Part shown: positions 15,167-24,750 of the stretch, piece by piece | Layout of the letters: the number at the start of each line of letters is the position of its first letter | Position numbering within the stretch: position 1 is the stretch's first letter | Assembly (NCBI GenBank): GCA_016792625.1 | Contig: JAEUKK010000200.1 | Location: 1-37,833, forward strand | Source of the DNA: Deltaproteobacteria bacterium | GTDB lineage: Bacteria; Myxococcota_A; UBA796; UBA2385 | DNA: 37,833 bases | Direction: 5' to 3' | Notes under the pieces: generated by a model | What the model was told of the DNA's origin: nothing | What the model saw: the letters and a program-made list of their open reading frames with translations, nothing else | Databases searched by the model: none | Translations under genes and position numbers: made by a program

Positions 15167-17278
15167 ATGCTCCGCTGGCCCGCCGCCCTCTCCCGACCGC
15201 TCGCCGCCTCGGGTCTCGCCGCGGGCCTGCTGCTGGCCGGGCCCGCCGCCCGCGCGGACCAGGACGAGGGCCGGGTCTGCGCGGTGCGGGTGGTGGGGCC
15301 CGAGGCCAAGGGCAACGTGCTGGACGGTGATCCCGACCTGCCGCCCTTGGTGGCGGGGGCCGAGGGCCTGCCCGCCCGCCGCCAGACCGAGCTGCAGGCC
15401 CGGGGCGCGCTGTCGGGCCCCCTGCCCGGCTGGTGGCGCGTGGTGCCGCTGGCCCGCGCCATTTTCCCCTGCCCGGCCGCCGAGGGCTGGCGGCCCGCCG
15501 CCGAAGCCGAGCGCCTGCGCGGCTGGTTCGCCGACCAGGGCTGGCTGGACGCGGCGGTGCAGGTCCGGGCCGAGCCCTGGCGGGGCCGGGGCGGCGCGCG
15601 GGCCCGGCGGGCCGAGCTGCTGCGCTTCGAGGTGCGGGCGGGCCTGCGCTACCGGCTGACCAGCGCCCAGCTCGCCGTCGAAGATGAGCTGCCTGAAGCT
15701 CTGCTCGACGAGCTGCGGGCGCTGATGCCCCGGGTCGGCGGCTGGGACGGCGCCGCCCTGCGCGAGAGCGCCGAGGGCATGCGCCGGCGCCTGCGCGCGG
15801 CGGGCCACCCGTGGCCGCAGGTGATGCACGTGCTGGTCGCCGATCCCGACGCGGCGGACGGCAAGGCCCTGCGCGTCGAGGTCGAGGCCGGCCCGCTCGG
15901 GCGCTTCGGCCCGGTCGAGGTGCTGGGCGTGGACGGCCTGCACGCCGAGGCCCTGCGCCGCGCGGTGCGCCCGGGATGGCGGCCGGGCGAACGTTTTGAT
16001 GGGCGCGCGGTCGACCGGGCCCGCGAGGCGCTCGGCGCGCTCCCCGCCTTCGCGGCGGTCGAGGTCGAGGCGGTGGACGGCCCCGACCGCGCGGTGGTGC
16101 CGGTGCGCGTGCATGTGCTCCCTGCCGAGGACATTGACTGGGAGCCGATCGTCCGCGTGGCCAGCGACGCGACGACCTTCTCGGCCGGCGCGGGGGCCCT
16201 GGTCCGCGGGCAGCACCTCGGCGGCCGCCTGCTGCGCGGCGAGGCGATGGCGGCGGGCGGCTGGCGCGCCTTCCCCGTCTTCGCTGGGCTCGAGCCCACG
16301 GTGCACAACCACGGGCCCTGGGCCGAGGGCGCGGCCGAGCTCGAAGCGGCGCTGCGGCCGGTGCAGGGCCTGGGCCTGCTCTGGGCCCAGCGCGGCCTGC
16401 TCGACGCCCAGCGGGGCTACAATGAGCTCGGCGGCGAGGTCGAGGCGGGGCTCATCTGGCGCCCGGCGGCGGGCCTGCGGGTCTCGGCCGCGCCCCAGCT
16501 CGGGCTCTGGCGCACCTTCGCCTATGACCGCCAGCTGCCCTTTTACGAGCCCTGGTTCGGCGGGGTCGGCAGCACCGCGCCGATGGGGGGCTACGCGCGC
16601 CCCCAGTTCCGCGAGCGGGCGCTGCTGGTCGGGCCCCACCTTCGCCTCGAGTGGGCCCGGGGCGGCGGGCCCGGGGCGCCAGAGGCCGGCTTCGGGCTGG
16701 TGCTCGACGCCGAGCCGATCGGCTGGGCCGACGGCGACCGCTTCGGTCGAGGGGAGGGGAAGATCACGCTGTCGACGCCGCTCTCGTCGCGCTGGTGGCT
16801 GAGCGGGCGCGCGGCGGCCAGCGCGCTGCGCTGGGCAGAGGGCGAGGACGTGCCGGGCGTGCTGCACCTGCGCAGCTTCTTGGGCGGCTGGGGATCGGTG
16901 CGGGGATGGGGCTACCGCGCGCTGTCTTCGCCGGGGTGGGACGGCGCTTCGCGTGACCTGCGCATCGGCGGGGACCTGATGGGGATGGCGGGGATCGATC
17001 TGGGCTACCGCCTCGCGCCGGGCTGGGAGCTGCGCACCTTTGGCGACGTGGGCCGCACATTTGAGACCCTGCGCGACGCGCGGGGCCAGAGCGGCGAGGT
17101 GCTGCGCGGCGTGCACCTCGCCGACCTGCAGCCCACGGTCGGCGGGGGCTTCAGCCTGCCCTCGCCCCTGGGCCAGCTGACGGTGGCCGTCGCCTACCTG
17201 CTGCGGCGCGAAGATCAGCTGCCCGCCTATGATCCCTTCCCCTTGGCGGTGCATTTGGTGCTGGGCACCCCACCCTGA
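15167..17278 (+). CDS. Omp85/TamA-like outer-membrane assembly protein
   Basis: 703-aa protein with a Sec signal (cleavage about ARA-DQ near residue 30), a periplasmic part of about 280 residues that looks like tandem POTRA domains (RFEVRAGLRYRLTS...; then FGPVEVLGVDGLHAEALRRAV with the following helix and strand), and a C-terminal barrel of about 390 residues. The barrel carries the Omp85 loop-6 signature as GSVRGWGYRALS (about 577-588), normally VRGY/F. The architecture (few POTRA domains, 16-strand-size barrel) is nearer TamA or BamA-like paralogues than BamA with five POTRA domains. No TamB-like gene is present. A weak GAGG precedes the ATG at longer spacing. The gene stands alone, divergent from the UbiA gene and convergent with the MopE-like gene. 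Confidence 0.85.
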   Translation: MLRWPAALSRPLAASGLAAGLLLAGPAARADQDEGRVCAVRVVGPEAKGNVLDGDPDLPPLVAGAEGLPARRQTELQARGALSGPLPGWWRVVPLARAIFPCPAAEGWRPAAEAERLRGWFADQGWLDAAVQVRAEPWRGRGGARARRAELLRFEVRAGLRYRLTSAQLAVEDELPEALLDELRALMPRVGGWDGAALRESAEGMRRRLRAAGHPWPQVMHVLVADPDAADGKALRVEVEAGPLGRFGPVEVLGVDGLHAEALRRAVRPGWRPGERFDGRAVDRAREALGALPAFAAVEVEAVDGPDRAVVPVRVHVLPAEDIDWEPIVRVASDATTFSAGAGALVRGQHLGGRLLRGEAMAAGGWRAFPVFAGLEPTVHNHGPWAEGAAELEAALRPVQGLGLLWAQRGLLDAQRGYNELGGEVEAGLIWRPAAGLRVSAAPQLGLWRTFAYDRQLPFYEPWFGGVGSTAPMGGYARPQFRERALLVGPHLRLEWARGGGPGAPEAGFGLVLDAEPIGWADGDRFGRGEGKITLSTPLSSRWWLSGRAAASALRWAEGEDVPGVLHLRSFLGGWGSVRGWGYRALSSPGWDGASRDLRIGGDLMGMAGIDLGYRLAPGWELRTFGDVGRTFETLRDARGQSGEVLRGVHLADLQPTVGGGFSLPSPLGQLTVAVAYLLRREDQLPAYDPFPLAVHLVLGTPP

Positions 17279-17320
17279 GCCTCGCGGGGCGCCTCGCGTG
17301 CGCTAGGCGGGCGGGCCGGC

Positions 17321-17348
17321 GGCGCGCAGCGCCGGTCGCGCAGCGACC
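17321..17348. repeat. Twin-hairpin intergenic repeat, copy B
   Basis: GGCGCGCAGCGCC (17321-17333) is immediately followed by GGTCGCGCAGCGACC (17334-17348): the same two GCA-loop hairpins as copy A but in swapped order. GGGCGCCC follows at 17403-17410. It sits in the 165-bp gap between the convergent Omp85 and MopE-like genes, where a bidirectional terminator would be expected; no T-tract is present. Confidence 0.6.
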
Positions 17349-17443
17349 GAGGGCCCCCGGCCCGAGCCAGGCCCGAGCGCCGCCGACCGCCCCAGGCGGG
17401 CGGGGCGCCCCGAAATCCAAACAGACCCCCTCGGTCGGCGCGC

Positions 17444-19612
<2,169 letters not shown>

Positions 19613-19772
19613 GGGCGCTCCGGGGCGAGACATAGGGGGAGGAAGAGATGCGGAGGGGGTCGGTCGCTCAGCGGGATGATGCTGACCCATTGGGTGCGGG
19701 GCGGCGATGGGCGACGGGAAGACTGGACGACCGAGAGACCGGGAGAGGTGGGGCAGGCCCGGCGGCGGGCGC

Positions 19773-20375
19773 TCAGAGGTCGATGCCCGAGAGGCCCTCG
19801 GCCACCGCGCCGAGCAGCTCGCCGCCCAGCTCGGCCACCGCGCCGATCACCTCGCCGATGTTCGCCAGGCCGTCGAGGCCCTCGGGCAGCAGCTCGGCCC
19901 CGCCCTCGGCGACGAGCAGGGCGGCCTCGGCGCCGCTGGTGGTGGTAGAGCCCGCGCCTTGGGCGTCGATCTGGTCGGGCAGCCCACCAGAAAGGGGGTG
20001 ACCGCCGTCGGGATCGACGGGCAGCGGCTGCATCTCGACGACGGCGGCGTGCGGCAGCGGCGCGTAGAGGTGGGGGAAGAGCGCACTGCCGCGCGAGACC
20101 TCCCACACCAAGGCGCCGGGGGGCAGGCGGGCCGGCGCGACCCGCAGCAGCAGCAGCGGACCTTGGCCGGTGAAGTGGCGGGCCAGCGTGCCCTCGACCT
20201 GATCGGCGGCCGAGAGGTGCACGAAGCCATCGGCCAGGTCTACCGGGGCGCCGGCCCAGGCGCGCTGCTGCTGGAGCGTCGCCCACTGCGCGGGGCTGAC
20301 GATCTTGTAGACCCAGCGGTCGCCGGCGTCGGGCCGGGCGCTGGGCGCGGCGGGGGAGGGCGAGGGGTCGGGCAC
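19773..20375 (-). CDS. DUF952-domain protein with hydrophobic C-terminal extension
   Basis: 200-aa protein. Residues about 20-120 match the DUF952 pattern: WVYKIVSPAQWATLQ, then LADGFVHLSAADQVEGTLARHF, LLLLRVAPARLPPGALVWE and ALFPHLYAPLPHAAVVEMQPL. DUF952 proteins are usually about 110-120 aa and cytoplasmic, with unclear function (a distant ADP-ribosyltransferase-like fold has been suggested). Here about 75 extra residues follow, ending in an Ala/Gly/Leu-rich amphipathic stretch (about 160-200, repeated GGELLGAVAEGL-like pieces). The start is GTG at 20375 with CCGGAGCGCCC at ideal spacing. It is followed after 160 nt by the MopE-like gene on the same strand. The tail is the odd feature. Confidence 0.75.
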   Translation of the reverse strand: MPDPSPSPAAPSARPDAGDRWVYKIVSPAQWATLQQQRAWAGAPVDLADGFVHLSAADQVEGTLARHFTGQGPLLLLRVAPARLPPGALVWEVSRGSALFPHLYAPLPHAAVVEMQPLPVDPDGGHPLSGGLPDQIDAQGAGSTTTSGAEAALLVAEGGAELLPEGLDGLANIGEVIGAVAELGGELLGAVAEGLSGIDL

Positions 20376-20396
20376 GGGCGCTCCGGGGCTGGGTCG

Positions 20397-20402
20397 CGCC
20401 TA
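20397..20402 (-). promoter_or_regulatory. Candidate -10 element (TAGGCG) upstream of the DUF952 gene
   Basis: TAGGCG in the context CGATAGGCG lies 21 nt before the GTG start of the DUF952 gene, with the same spacing class as the other TAGNC boxes in this window. Confidence 0.35.
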
Positions 20403-20515
20403 TCGTGCCACGCGGCGGCCGCGGCCTGCAGCGGTTTCCCGTCGCTGACCCCCATGGCGACGGCCCACCCCCTGCGCGGCGGGCGGGCCGGTCGTGTGCG
20501 GAGCGCGAGGTCGGC

Positions 20516-21286
20516 TTAGGGGCAGACCTCGTAGGCGGAGTTGTAGCCGTTGTCGGGGATGAAGGTCACGATCCCCTCGAAGCAGCCCGAAGGTGTGCCA
20601 TAGCCAAAGAACTCCATCACCGGCAGGCCGCCCTCGGTCACCTCGTACCAGAGGGTGTCGGGCGTGGGCTGCTCCCAGGCGCCGCTGTAGGCGCCGCCGG
20701 CCGCGGGGATGCTCAGGCTGCCGTCGGTGGCGAGCTGGACCTGGTGGCTTGAGATCGAGCTGGGGGTTAGCTCACACTCCAGGAAGGAGCTGAGGTTCCG
20801 CCCGGTGCAGTGCCGGTTGCTGAGCAGCTCGTCGCCGGCCAGCGGGAGCTCGTCGTAGACCAACGTGGCGGTGTCTACCGCGCGGTTGTTGGTCGTGCTG
20901 CGCTCGACGCTGGTGGTGCTGACCGTGGCGACGAAGCGCAGGTCGGCGGTGGTGACCGGCAGGGCCATCGGCAGGCGCAGGGTGGCGCTGCGGCCACGGC
21001 CGAGGTTGGCCAGGGTGCAGGTGATGATGAGGCCGCTGCGGGCGCAGCCGCTGGGCAGCGCGCCGATCCAGGCCAGGGGGTAGACCGTCGGGCTGGTGCG
21101 GGCGGCGGGCAGCTCGAGGCGCACGACCGGCGCGCTGGCCGTCTTCGAGCCGGTGTTGTTGACGATGATGACGACGTCTGCGCTGATCTCGACGGGCTGG
21201 GCCTTGGGGGCGGCGAGCGTGACGGTCAGGTCGGCGTGGGCCGAGGCGGCGGGGGCGAGCAGGGCGAGGGCGAGGGCGTGGATCAT
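20516..21286 (-). CDS. Secreted beta-rich protein (DUF11/CARDB-like N-terminal domain)
   Basis: 256-aa protein with a Sec signal MIHALALALLAPAASAHA (cleavage before DLTV). Residues about 19-140 have the alternating pattern of a DUF11/CARDB immunoglobulin-like domain: DLTVTLAAP, VIIVNNTGSKTASAPVVRLELP, CTLANLGRGRSATLRLPM, and VSTTSVERSTTNNRAVDT. The remaining part (about 155-256) holds four Cys and beta-type sequence (LWYEVTEGGLPVMEFFGYG) that I do not recognise; disulfides are plausible. The ATG at 21286 is preceded by CCGGAGCCCCCG. It lies 113 nt downstream of the PilT-type gene. Probably periplasmic or extracellular; function unknown. Confidence 0.65.
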   Translation of the reverse strand: MIHALALALLAPAASAHADLTVTLAAPKAQPVEISADVVIIVNNTGSKTASAPVVRLELPAARTSPTVYPLAWIGALPSGCARSGLIITCTLANLGRGRSATLRLPMALPVTTADLRFVATVSTTSVERSTTNNRAVDTATLVYDELPLAGDELLSNRHCTGRNLSSFLECELTPSSISSHQVQLATDGSLSIPAAGGAYSGAWEQPTPDTLWYEVTEGGLPVMEFFGYGTPSGCFEGIVTFIPDNGYNSAYEVCP

Positions 21287-21399
21287 CGGGGGCTCCGGGC
21301 GGCGCGACTGGGGAGCGGGCGCCGCGCCCCGGAGCAAGGGGGCCCCTCAGGCCCGATTTCAGCCGCGCCTCTGCGCGCCGTCGATTTTCTGGCGCCTGT

Positions 21400-22647
21400 T
21401 CAGCCCAGCTCTTTGAGGATGCTCGCGAGGTCTTCGCCCGAACCGTCCAGATCCCAGACGCCATCGTCGGTGCGGGTGGCGGCCCGGGCGGGCCGCGGCG
21501 CGGGGCTGGGCGCGGGGGCGCGGGTCGCGGGGGCGCGGACGGCGGGCGCGGGCGCGGCGGCCGGCCGGGCGGGCGCGGGGCTGGGCGTCGCGGGCAGCGC
21601 GGCGGGCGCGGCGGCGTCCTCGGGCAGGGGCTCGCGCGCGGCGTCGCGCTGGCGCAGGAAGTACTTCTCGCGGGACTCCTGCCAGCGATGCCAGCGCTCG
21701 AAGCTCCACATCCCCTCAGCGGCGTGGGTCTGCAGCACGTTGTTCAGGCGGTTGAGGGTGCCGCCGCGGATGGTGCCCCGGACCGCGTCATTGGCGAGCA
21801 GCAGCTCACACTCGGGGAGCCGGGTGCCCAGATCGGCGCGGGGGGCGAGGCGCTGGGTGAGCACGCCGACCAGGCTTTCGGCCAGCGAGGCCGTGATCGC
21901 GGGCTGCACCTCGGGCGCAAAACTCTGGATGATCCGGGCGATGGCCTCGGCGCAGGTGCCCGCGTGCAGGGTGGTGATGACGAGGTGGCCGGTCTCGGCG
22001 GCGGTCAGCGCGAGCCGGATGGTCTCGGCGTCGCGGACCTCGCCGACGACGAGCACGTCGGGATCCTCGCGCAGGGCGTCCATGAGGCCTTGGTGAAAGC
22101 TCGGGGTGTCGCGGCCGACCTCACGCTGGCGGATGAGGCAGCGCCGCGGCCGGAAGTTGATCTCAATTGGCTCCTCGATGGTGATCACGTGCAGGCTGCG
22201 GCTGCGGTTGAGCTCCTCGACCAGGGCGGCGATGGTCGAGGACTTGCCTGAGCCGGTCGGGCCCGAGACCACGACGAGGCCGTGGGGGCGGCTGATCAGC
22301 CGGCCGACGTCGGGGTGCAGGTTCAGCGACTCGATCGTGGCGGTGAAGGGGTGCAGCAGCCGCAGCGCGATGCCCAGCCCGCGCTGCGAGAACATGACGT
22401 TGATCCGACAGCGGACCCCAGCGATGTTCAACGAGAGGTCGGCGCTGCGGCGCAGCAGCAGGCGGTCCCAGGCCTCGTCGCGGAGCAGGCCGCGGACCAT
22501 CCCCTCGAGCTCGTGCGCGCTCAGGCTCTGCTCGCCCGGCCGCAGCTGGCCTTGAATGCGCAAGGTGGCCGGCAGGCCCGGCTCGAGGTGCAGATCGCTG
22601 GCGCCGAGCTGCAGCGCGTGGAGCACGAGGGCGTCGAGGGTCGGCAT
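21400..22647 (-). CDS. pilT: PilT-type secretion/retraction ATPase
   Basis: 415-aa hexameric ATPase of the PilT/PilU group, which depolymerises type IV pili for twitching or gliding. The N-terminal domain has GASDLHLEPG. The ATPase core has Walker A GPTGSGKSS (129-137), the Asp box ITIEEPIEINFR, Walker B DVLVVGEVRDAETIRLALTAAETGH and the His box LVITTLHAGTC. The usual AIRNLIRE-type tail is absent; instead an Ala/Pro-rich linker of about 70 residues (from about 335) leads to a short acidic end GVWDLDGSGEDLASILKELG. ATG at 22647 has GGGAGCCCC before it. PilT proteins are normally about 340-370 aa, so the linker and end are extra. No other pilus genes are in the window, so PilU or a paralogue remains possible. 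Confidence 0.88.
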   Translation of the reverse strand: MPTLDALVLHALQLGASDLHLEPGLPATLRIQGQLRPGEQSLSAHELEGMVRGLLRDEAWDRLLLRRSADLSLNIAGVRCRINVMFSQRGLGIALRLLHPFTATIESLNLHPDVGRLISRPHGLVVVSGPTGSGKSSTIAALVEELNRSRSLHVITIEEPIEINFRPRRCLIRQREVGRDTPSFHQGLMDALREDPDVLVVGEVRDAETIRLALTAAETGHLVITTLHAGTCAEAIARIIQSFAPEVQPAITASLAESLVGVLTQRLAPRADLGTRLPECELLLANDAVRGTIRGGTLNRLNNVLQTHAAEGMWSFERWHRWQESREKYFLRQRDAAREPLPEDAAAPAALPATPSPAPARPAAAPAPAVRAPATRAPAPSPAPRPARAATRTDDGVWDLDGSGEDLASILKELG

Positions 22648-22793
22648 GGGGCTCCCTGGGTGTGTGGGCGGTGGCGCGGGGGCGCGCGGCGGCTGTCCTG
22701 ATCTGCCGCAGGCGGCGAAAACATTGCCTCGCGCGGCCCTGCGGCGGATCAGGGGCGTGGTGGAGTGCGCGAAGCGCGCCGCTGCGCCGGGCT

Positions 22794-22799
22794 TAGCCT
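22794..22799 (+). promoter_or_regulatory. Candidate -10 element (TAGCCT) upstream of the CBS gene
   Basis: TAGCCT in GGGCTTAGCCT lies 69 nt before the CBS-protein ATG, in the 221-bp gap divergent from the PilT-type gene. It matches TANNNT; no clear -35. Confidence 0.35.
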
Positions 22800-22868
22800 C
22801 AGGACCACGGCGCACCGAGGGGCGTGGGCGCCGCGCCGACCCACCCGCCGACCGCCCCGGAGCGCAGC

Positions 22869-23345
22869 ATGACCCCGCACAGCAGCCACGACCAGCTCCC
22901 GACCGCCCGCCAGCTCATGACCTCGTCGGTGATCCGCTTGCGGGCCGACCTTCCGCTGCTCGAGGCGGCGCATACGCTAGCCCAAGAGGCGGTCAGCGGG
23001 GCGCCGGTGGTCGACAAGGATGGCGTCCTGGTCGGTGTGTTCAGCGAGGAGGACGTGATGCGCGCCCTCGCGGCCGCCCTCGTCTACGACCAGCGCGAGG
23101 GCACGGTGGGCGAGCACCTGCGCGGCGAGGCGGTGACCGTGGCGCCCGACGCGGGCTTGGTCGACCTCTGCGCGCTGATGGGCGAGCGGCGGGTGAAGCG
23201 TCTGCTGGTGGTCGATGAGGGCAAGCTGGTGGGCCTCATCGCCCGGCGCGACCTGATGACCGCGCTCGCCCGGGCGGTCTCGGCGCGCCACCCCCACTTG
23301 ACCGAGAGCACCTACGAGGCCTTGGCCCGGCGCTGGGGGCTCTGA
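22869..23345 (+). CDS. CBS-domain-pair protein
   Basis: 158-aa cytoplasmic protein made of two CBS domains: ARQLMTSSVIRLRADLPLLEAAHTLAQEAVSGAPVVDKDG-type first unit (about residues 15-75) with LVGVFSEEDVMRALA, then a second (about 80-140) with VTVAPDAGLVDLCALM and VKRLLVVDEGKLVGLIARRDLMTAL. CBS pairs bind adenosyl nucleotides and usually regulate a partner; none is fused here. ATG at 22869 is preceded by CCGGAGCGCAGC, the common start signature of this window, so the upstream extension of the frame is not used. It may act in trans on an enzyme or channel; no partner is evident among neighbours. Confidence 0.85.
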   Translation: MTPHSSHDQLPTARQLMTSSVIRLRADLPLLEAAHTLAQEAVSGAPVVDKDGVLVGVFSEEDVMRALAAALVYDQREGTVGEHLRGEAVTVAPDAGLVDLCALMGERRVKRLLVVDEGKLVGLIARRDLMTALARAVSARHPHLTESTYEALARRWGL

Positions 23346-23683
23346 GCGGGCCGCCCGTCAGGCGCGCAGAGAAGCCTGTCGCACGCCATTCCGGTGCCTG
23401 GGGCGAGGGGACGGGAAGGGGGCCGGCGGGGCGCGGTCGGCCCCCTTGCGCGCGCGGCCGCGGGCCCGCGCGGCGCTCCGCCCCGGGGGCGGGATCGCCG
23501 CGCGCGCGGCCTTGGTCGCTGCGCGACCGCCGCTGCGCGGCGCGCTCCAGTCGGCCGGGCGCAGGGCTCGGTGTGGGCCGGGCGCCCAGATCGCCGCCGC
23601 TTGCACCGGGCGCCCAGACGGGAGAAGCGAGGCCTCCGGCGGGTTGTCGGCGCGGTGGGCTCGCCTGCCCCCGAGGAGGTTCG
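23346..23683. other. 338-bp gap holding an inverted copy of the twin-hairpin repeat
   Basis: No gene with coding character is seen between the CBS gene and the transglutaminase-like gene. The gap contains the third twin-hairpin repeat (23514-23541), followed by two CGGGCGCCCAGA copies (from about 23579 and 23607) about 28 bp apart, and much low-complexity GC. No classical promoter is evident before 23684. Confidence 0.5.
23514..23541. repeat. Twin-hairpin intergenic repeat, copy C (inverted core)
   Basis: GGTCGCTGCGCGACC (23514-23528) is the exact reverse complement of the 15-nt core of copies A and B. It is followed by GCCGCTGCGCGGC (23529-23541), again a short stem with a three-base TGC loop. 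On the reverse strand the core continues AAGG-C, as in copy A, extending the match beyond the stem. A GGGCGCCC palindrome follows 38 nt later, the same spacing as in copy A. Confidence 0.6.
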
Positions 23684-24685
23684 ATGGAGAACGGTGCGCT
23701 GGACGATGGTCTCGGCGAAGTACAGGCAGAGCTGAGCCGGCGGGCGCTGCTGCGCGGCGCGCTGGCCCTCAGCGCGGGCGCGCTCAGCCTCGGGCTGCCG
23801 GGCCTCGCCGCCGCGGGCACCTTGCGGTCCGAGACCGTCGAGGTCGAGGCAGGCTACCGCTACCACGCGAGCTGGACGGACAGCGCCGGTCGTGGGCAAG
23901 AGGTGCGGGCGCGCCTGCCGCGGAAGGCCACCGACGCCGACCTCGACGCGCCTCTGCGCTTCCCGCTCCGGGCCTCGACCGAGGCCCAGGTGCAGGCGCT
24001 GCGCCAGTGGTCGCAGGGGCTGCCCGCCGGCGTGCGCCTCATCATCCTCGAGCAGGATCGCGACTCGTTGAAGTACACGGTCGAGGCCCCGACCACGGCG
24101 GTCGCCCAGCGCACGCTCAACGAAGCCGGCGAGGTGGCTTTTCGGGCGCTCAAACAATTCGCCAAGCAGAACGGCTTCTTGGTGGACCGCAGCCGGCTGG
24201 TGCACGCCGACTACCCCCGCGAGATCCGGACCTCGGCCGGGCCGCTCGGCCCCCTCGCCGAGGCGCTGGGCGAGGGCCTCGCTGCCGAGGGCCCGCGCGG
24301 CTTCGCCAAGAAGACGCTGGCATTTTGCCAGTCCATCCCCTACGAGATCCGCAAGACGGGCAAGGACGCCGGCTTCCGCCGCCCGATGTCGGTGCTCGTG
24401 CGCAACCGCGGCGACTGCGACGGCAAAGCCGCGCTGTTCTTGTCGCTGTTGCGCGCCCGCCACAGCAACCTGCCAATGGCCGTGATTATCGTGCCAGGGC
24501 ACGCTTTGGTCGGCGTCGGGCTCAAGCCGCTGAGCGGCGAGCAGAGCCTGCGCGCCGGCGGCGAGCAGCTCGTCGTCATGGAGCCGGTCGGCCCGGCCCT
24601 GCTGCCGATCGGCCAGCCTGGTGAGTTGTCAAAGAACGCGCTGCGCGCGGGCGAGTACGATCTGTTCTGGGTGCCGGCGGTCTGA
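23684..24685 (+). CDS. Tat-exported transglutaminase-like protein
   Basis: 333-aa protein. The N-terminus has twin arginines in LSRRALLRGALALSAGALS followed by a hydrophobic core and ending LAAAG, a plausible Tat signal. The C-terminal half has the transglutaminase-like (papain-fold) layout: Cys245 in RNRGDCDGKAALFLSLLR, His273 in IIVPGHALVGVGL, and an acidic residue at Glu300 in LVVMEPVGP as likely third member. The segment TLAFCQSIPYEIRK before it fits the helix usually preceding the Cys. Such domains can be proteases, peptide cross-linkers or amidases. ATG at 23684 has GAGGAGG at good spacing. Downstream it converges on the VWA gene. Substrate unknown. Confidence 0.72.
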   Translation: MENGALDDGLGEVQAELSRRALLRGALALSAGALSLGLPGLAAAGTLRSETVEVEAGYRYHASWTDSAGRGQEVRARLPRKATDADLDAPLRFPLRASTEAQVQALRQWSQGLPAGVRLIILEQDRDSLKYTVEAPTTAVAQRTLNEAGEVAFRALKQFAKQNGFLVDRSRLVHADYPREIRTSAGPLGPLAEALGEGLAAEGPRGFAKKTLAFCQSIPYEIRKTGKDAGFRRPMSVLVRNRGDCDGKAALFLSLLRARHSNLPMAVIIVPGHALVGVGLKPLSGEQSLRAGGEQLVVMEPVGPALLPIGQPGELSKNALRAGEYDLFWVPAV

Positions 24686-24750
24686 GCGGCTTGGCCCCGG
24701 CCCGCCCGCGCCCACATGGGGCTGCGGGCTTCGGGCCGGGGCGGGGCCGC
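24686..24750. terminator. Bidirectional terminator hairpin between convergent genes
   Basis: The 65-bp gap is almost entirely one nested inverted repeat: GCGGC (24686-24690) pairs with GCCGC (24746-24750), GCCCCGGCCCG (24694-24704) with CGGGCCGGGGC (24732-24742), and an inner GCCCGC/GCGGGC pair (24704-24709/24724-24729) competes or extends at the tip. It fills exactly the space between the two convergent stop codons. No T-tract. Confidence 0.7.

Noticed and set aside
15053..17254. 733-codon minus-strand ORF opposite the Omp85 gene
   Set aside because: It is a codon shadow: its sequence is Arg/Pro/Ala/His-rich without signal, membrane or domain pattern, while the plus strand has a signal peptide and the Omp85 VRGW motif.
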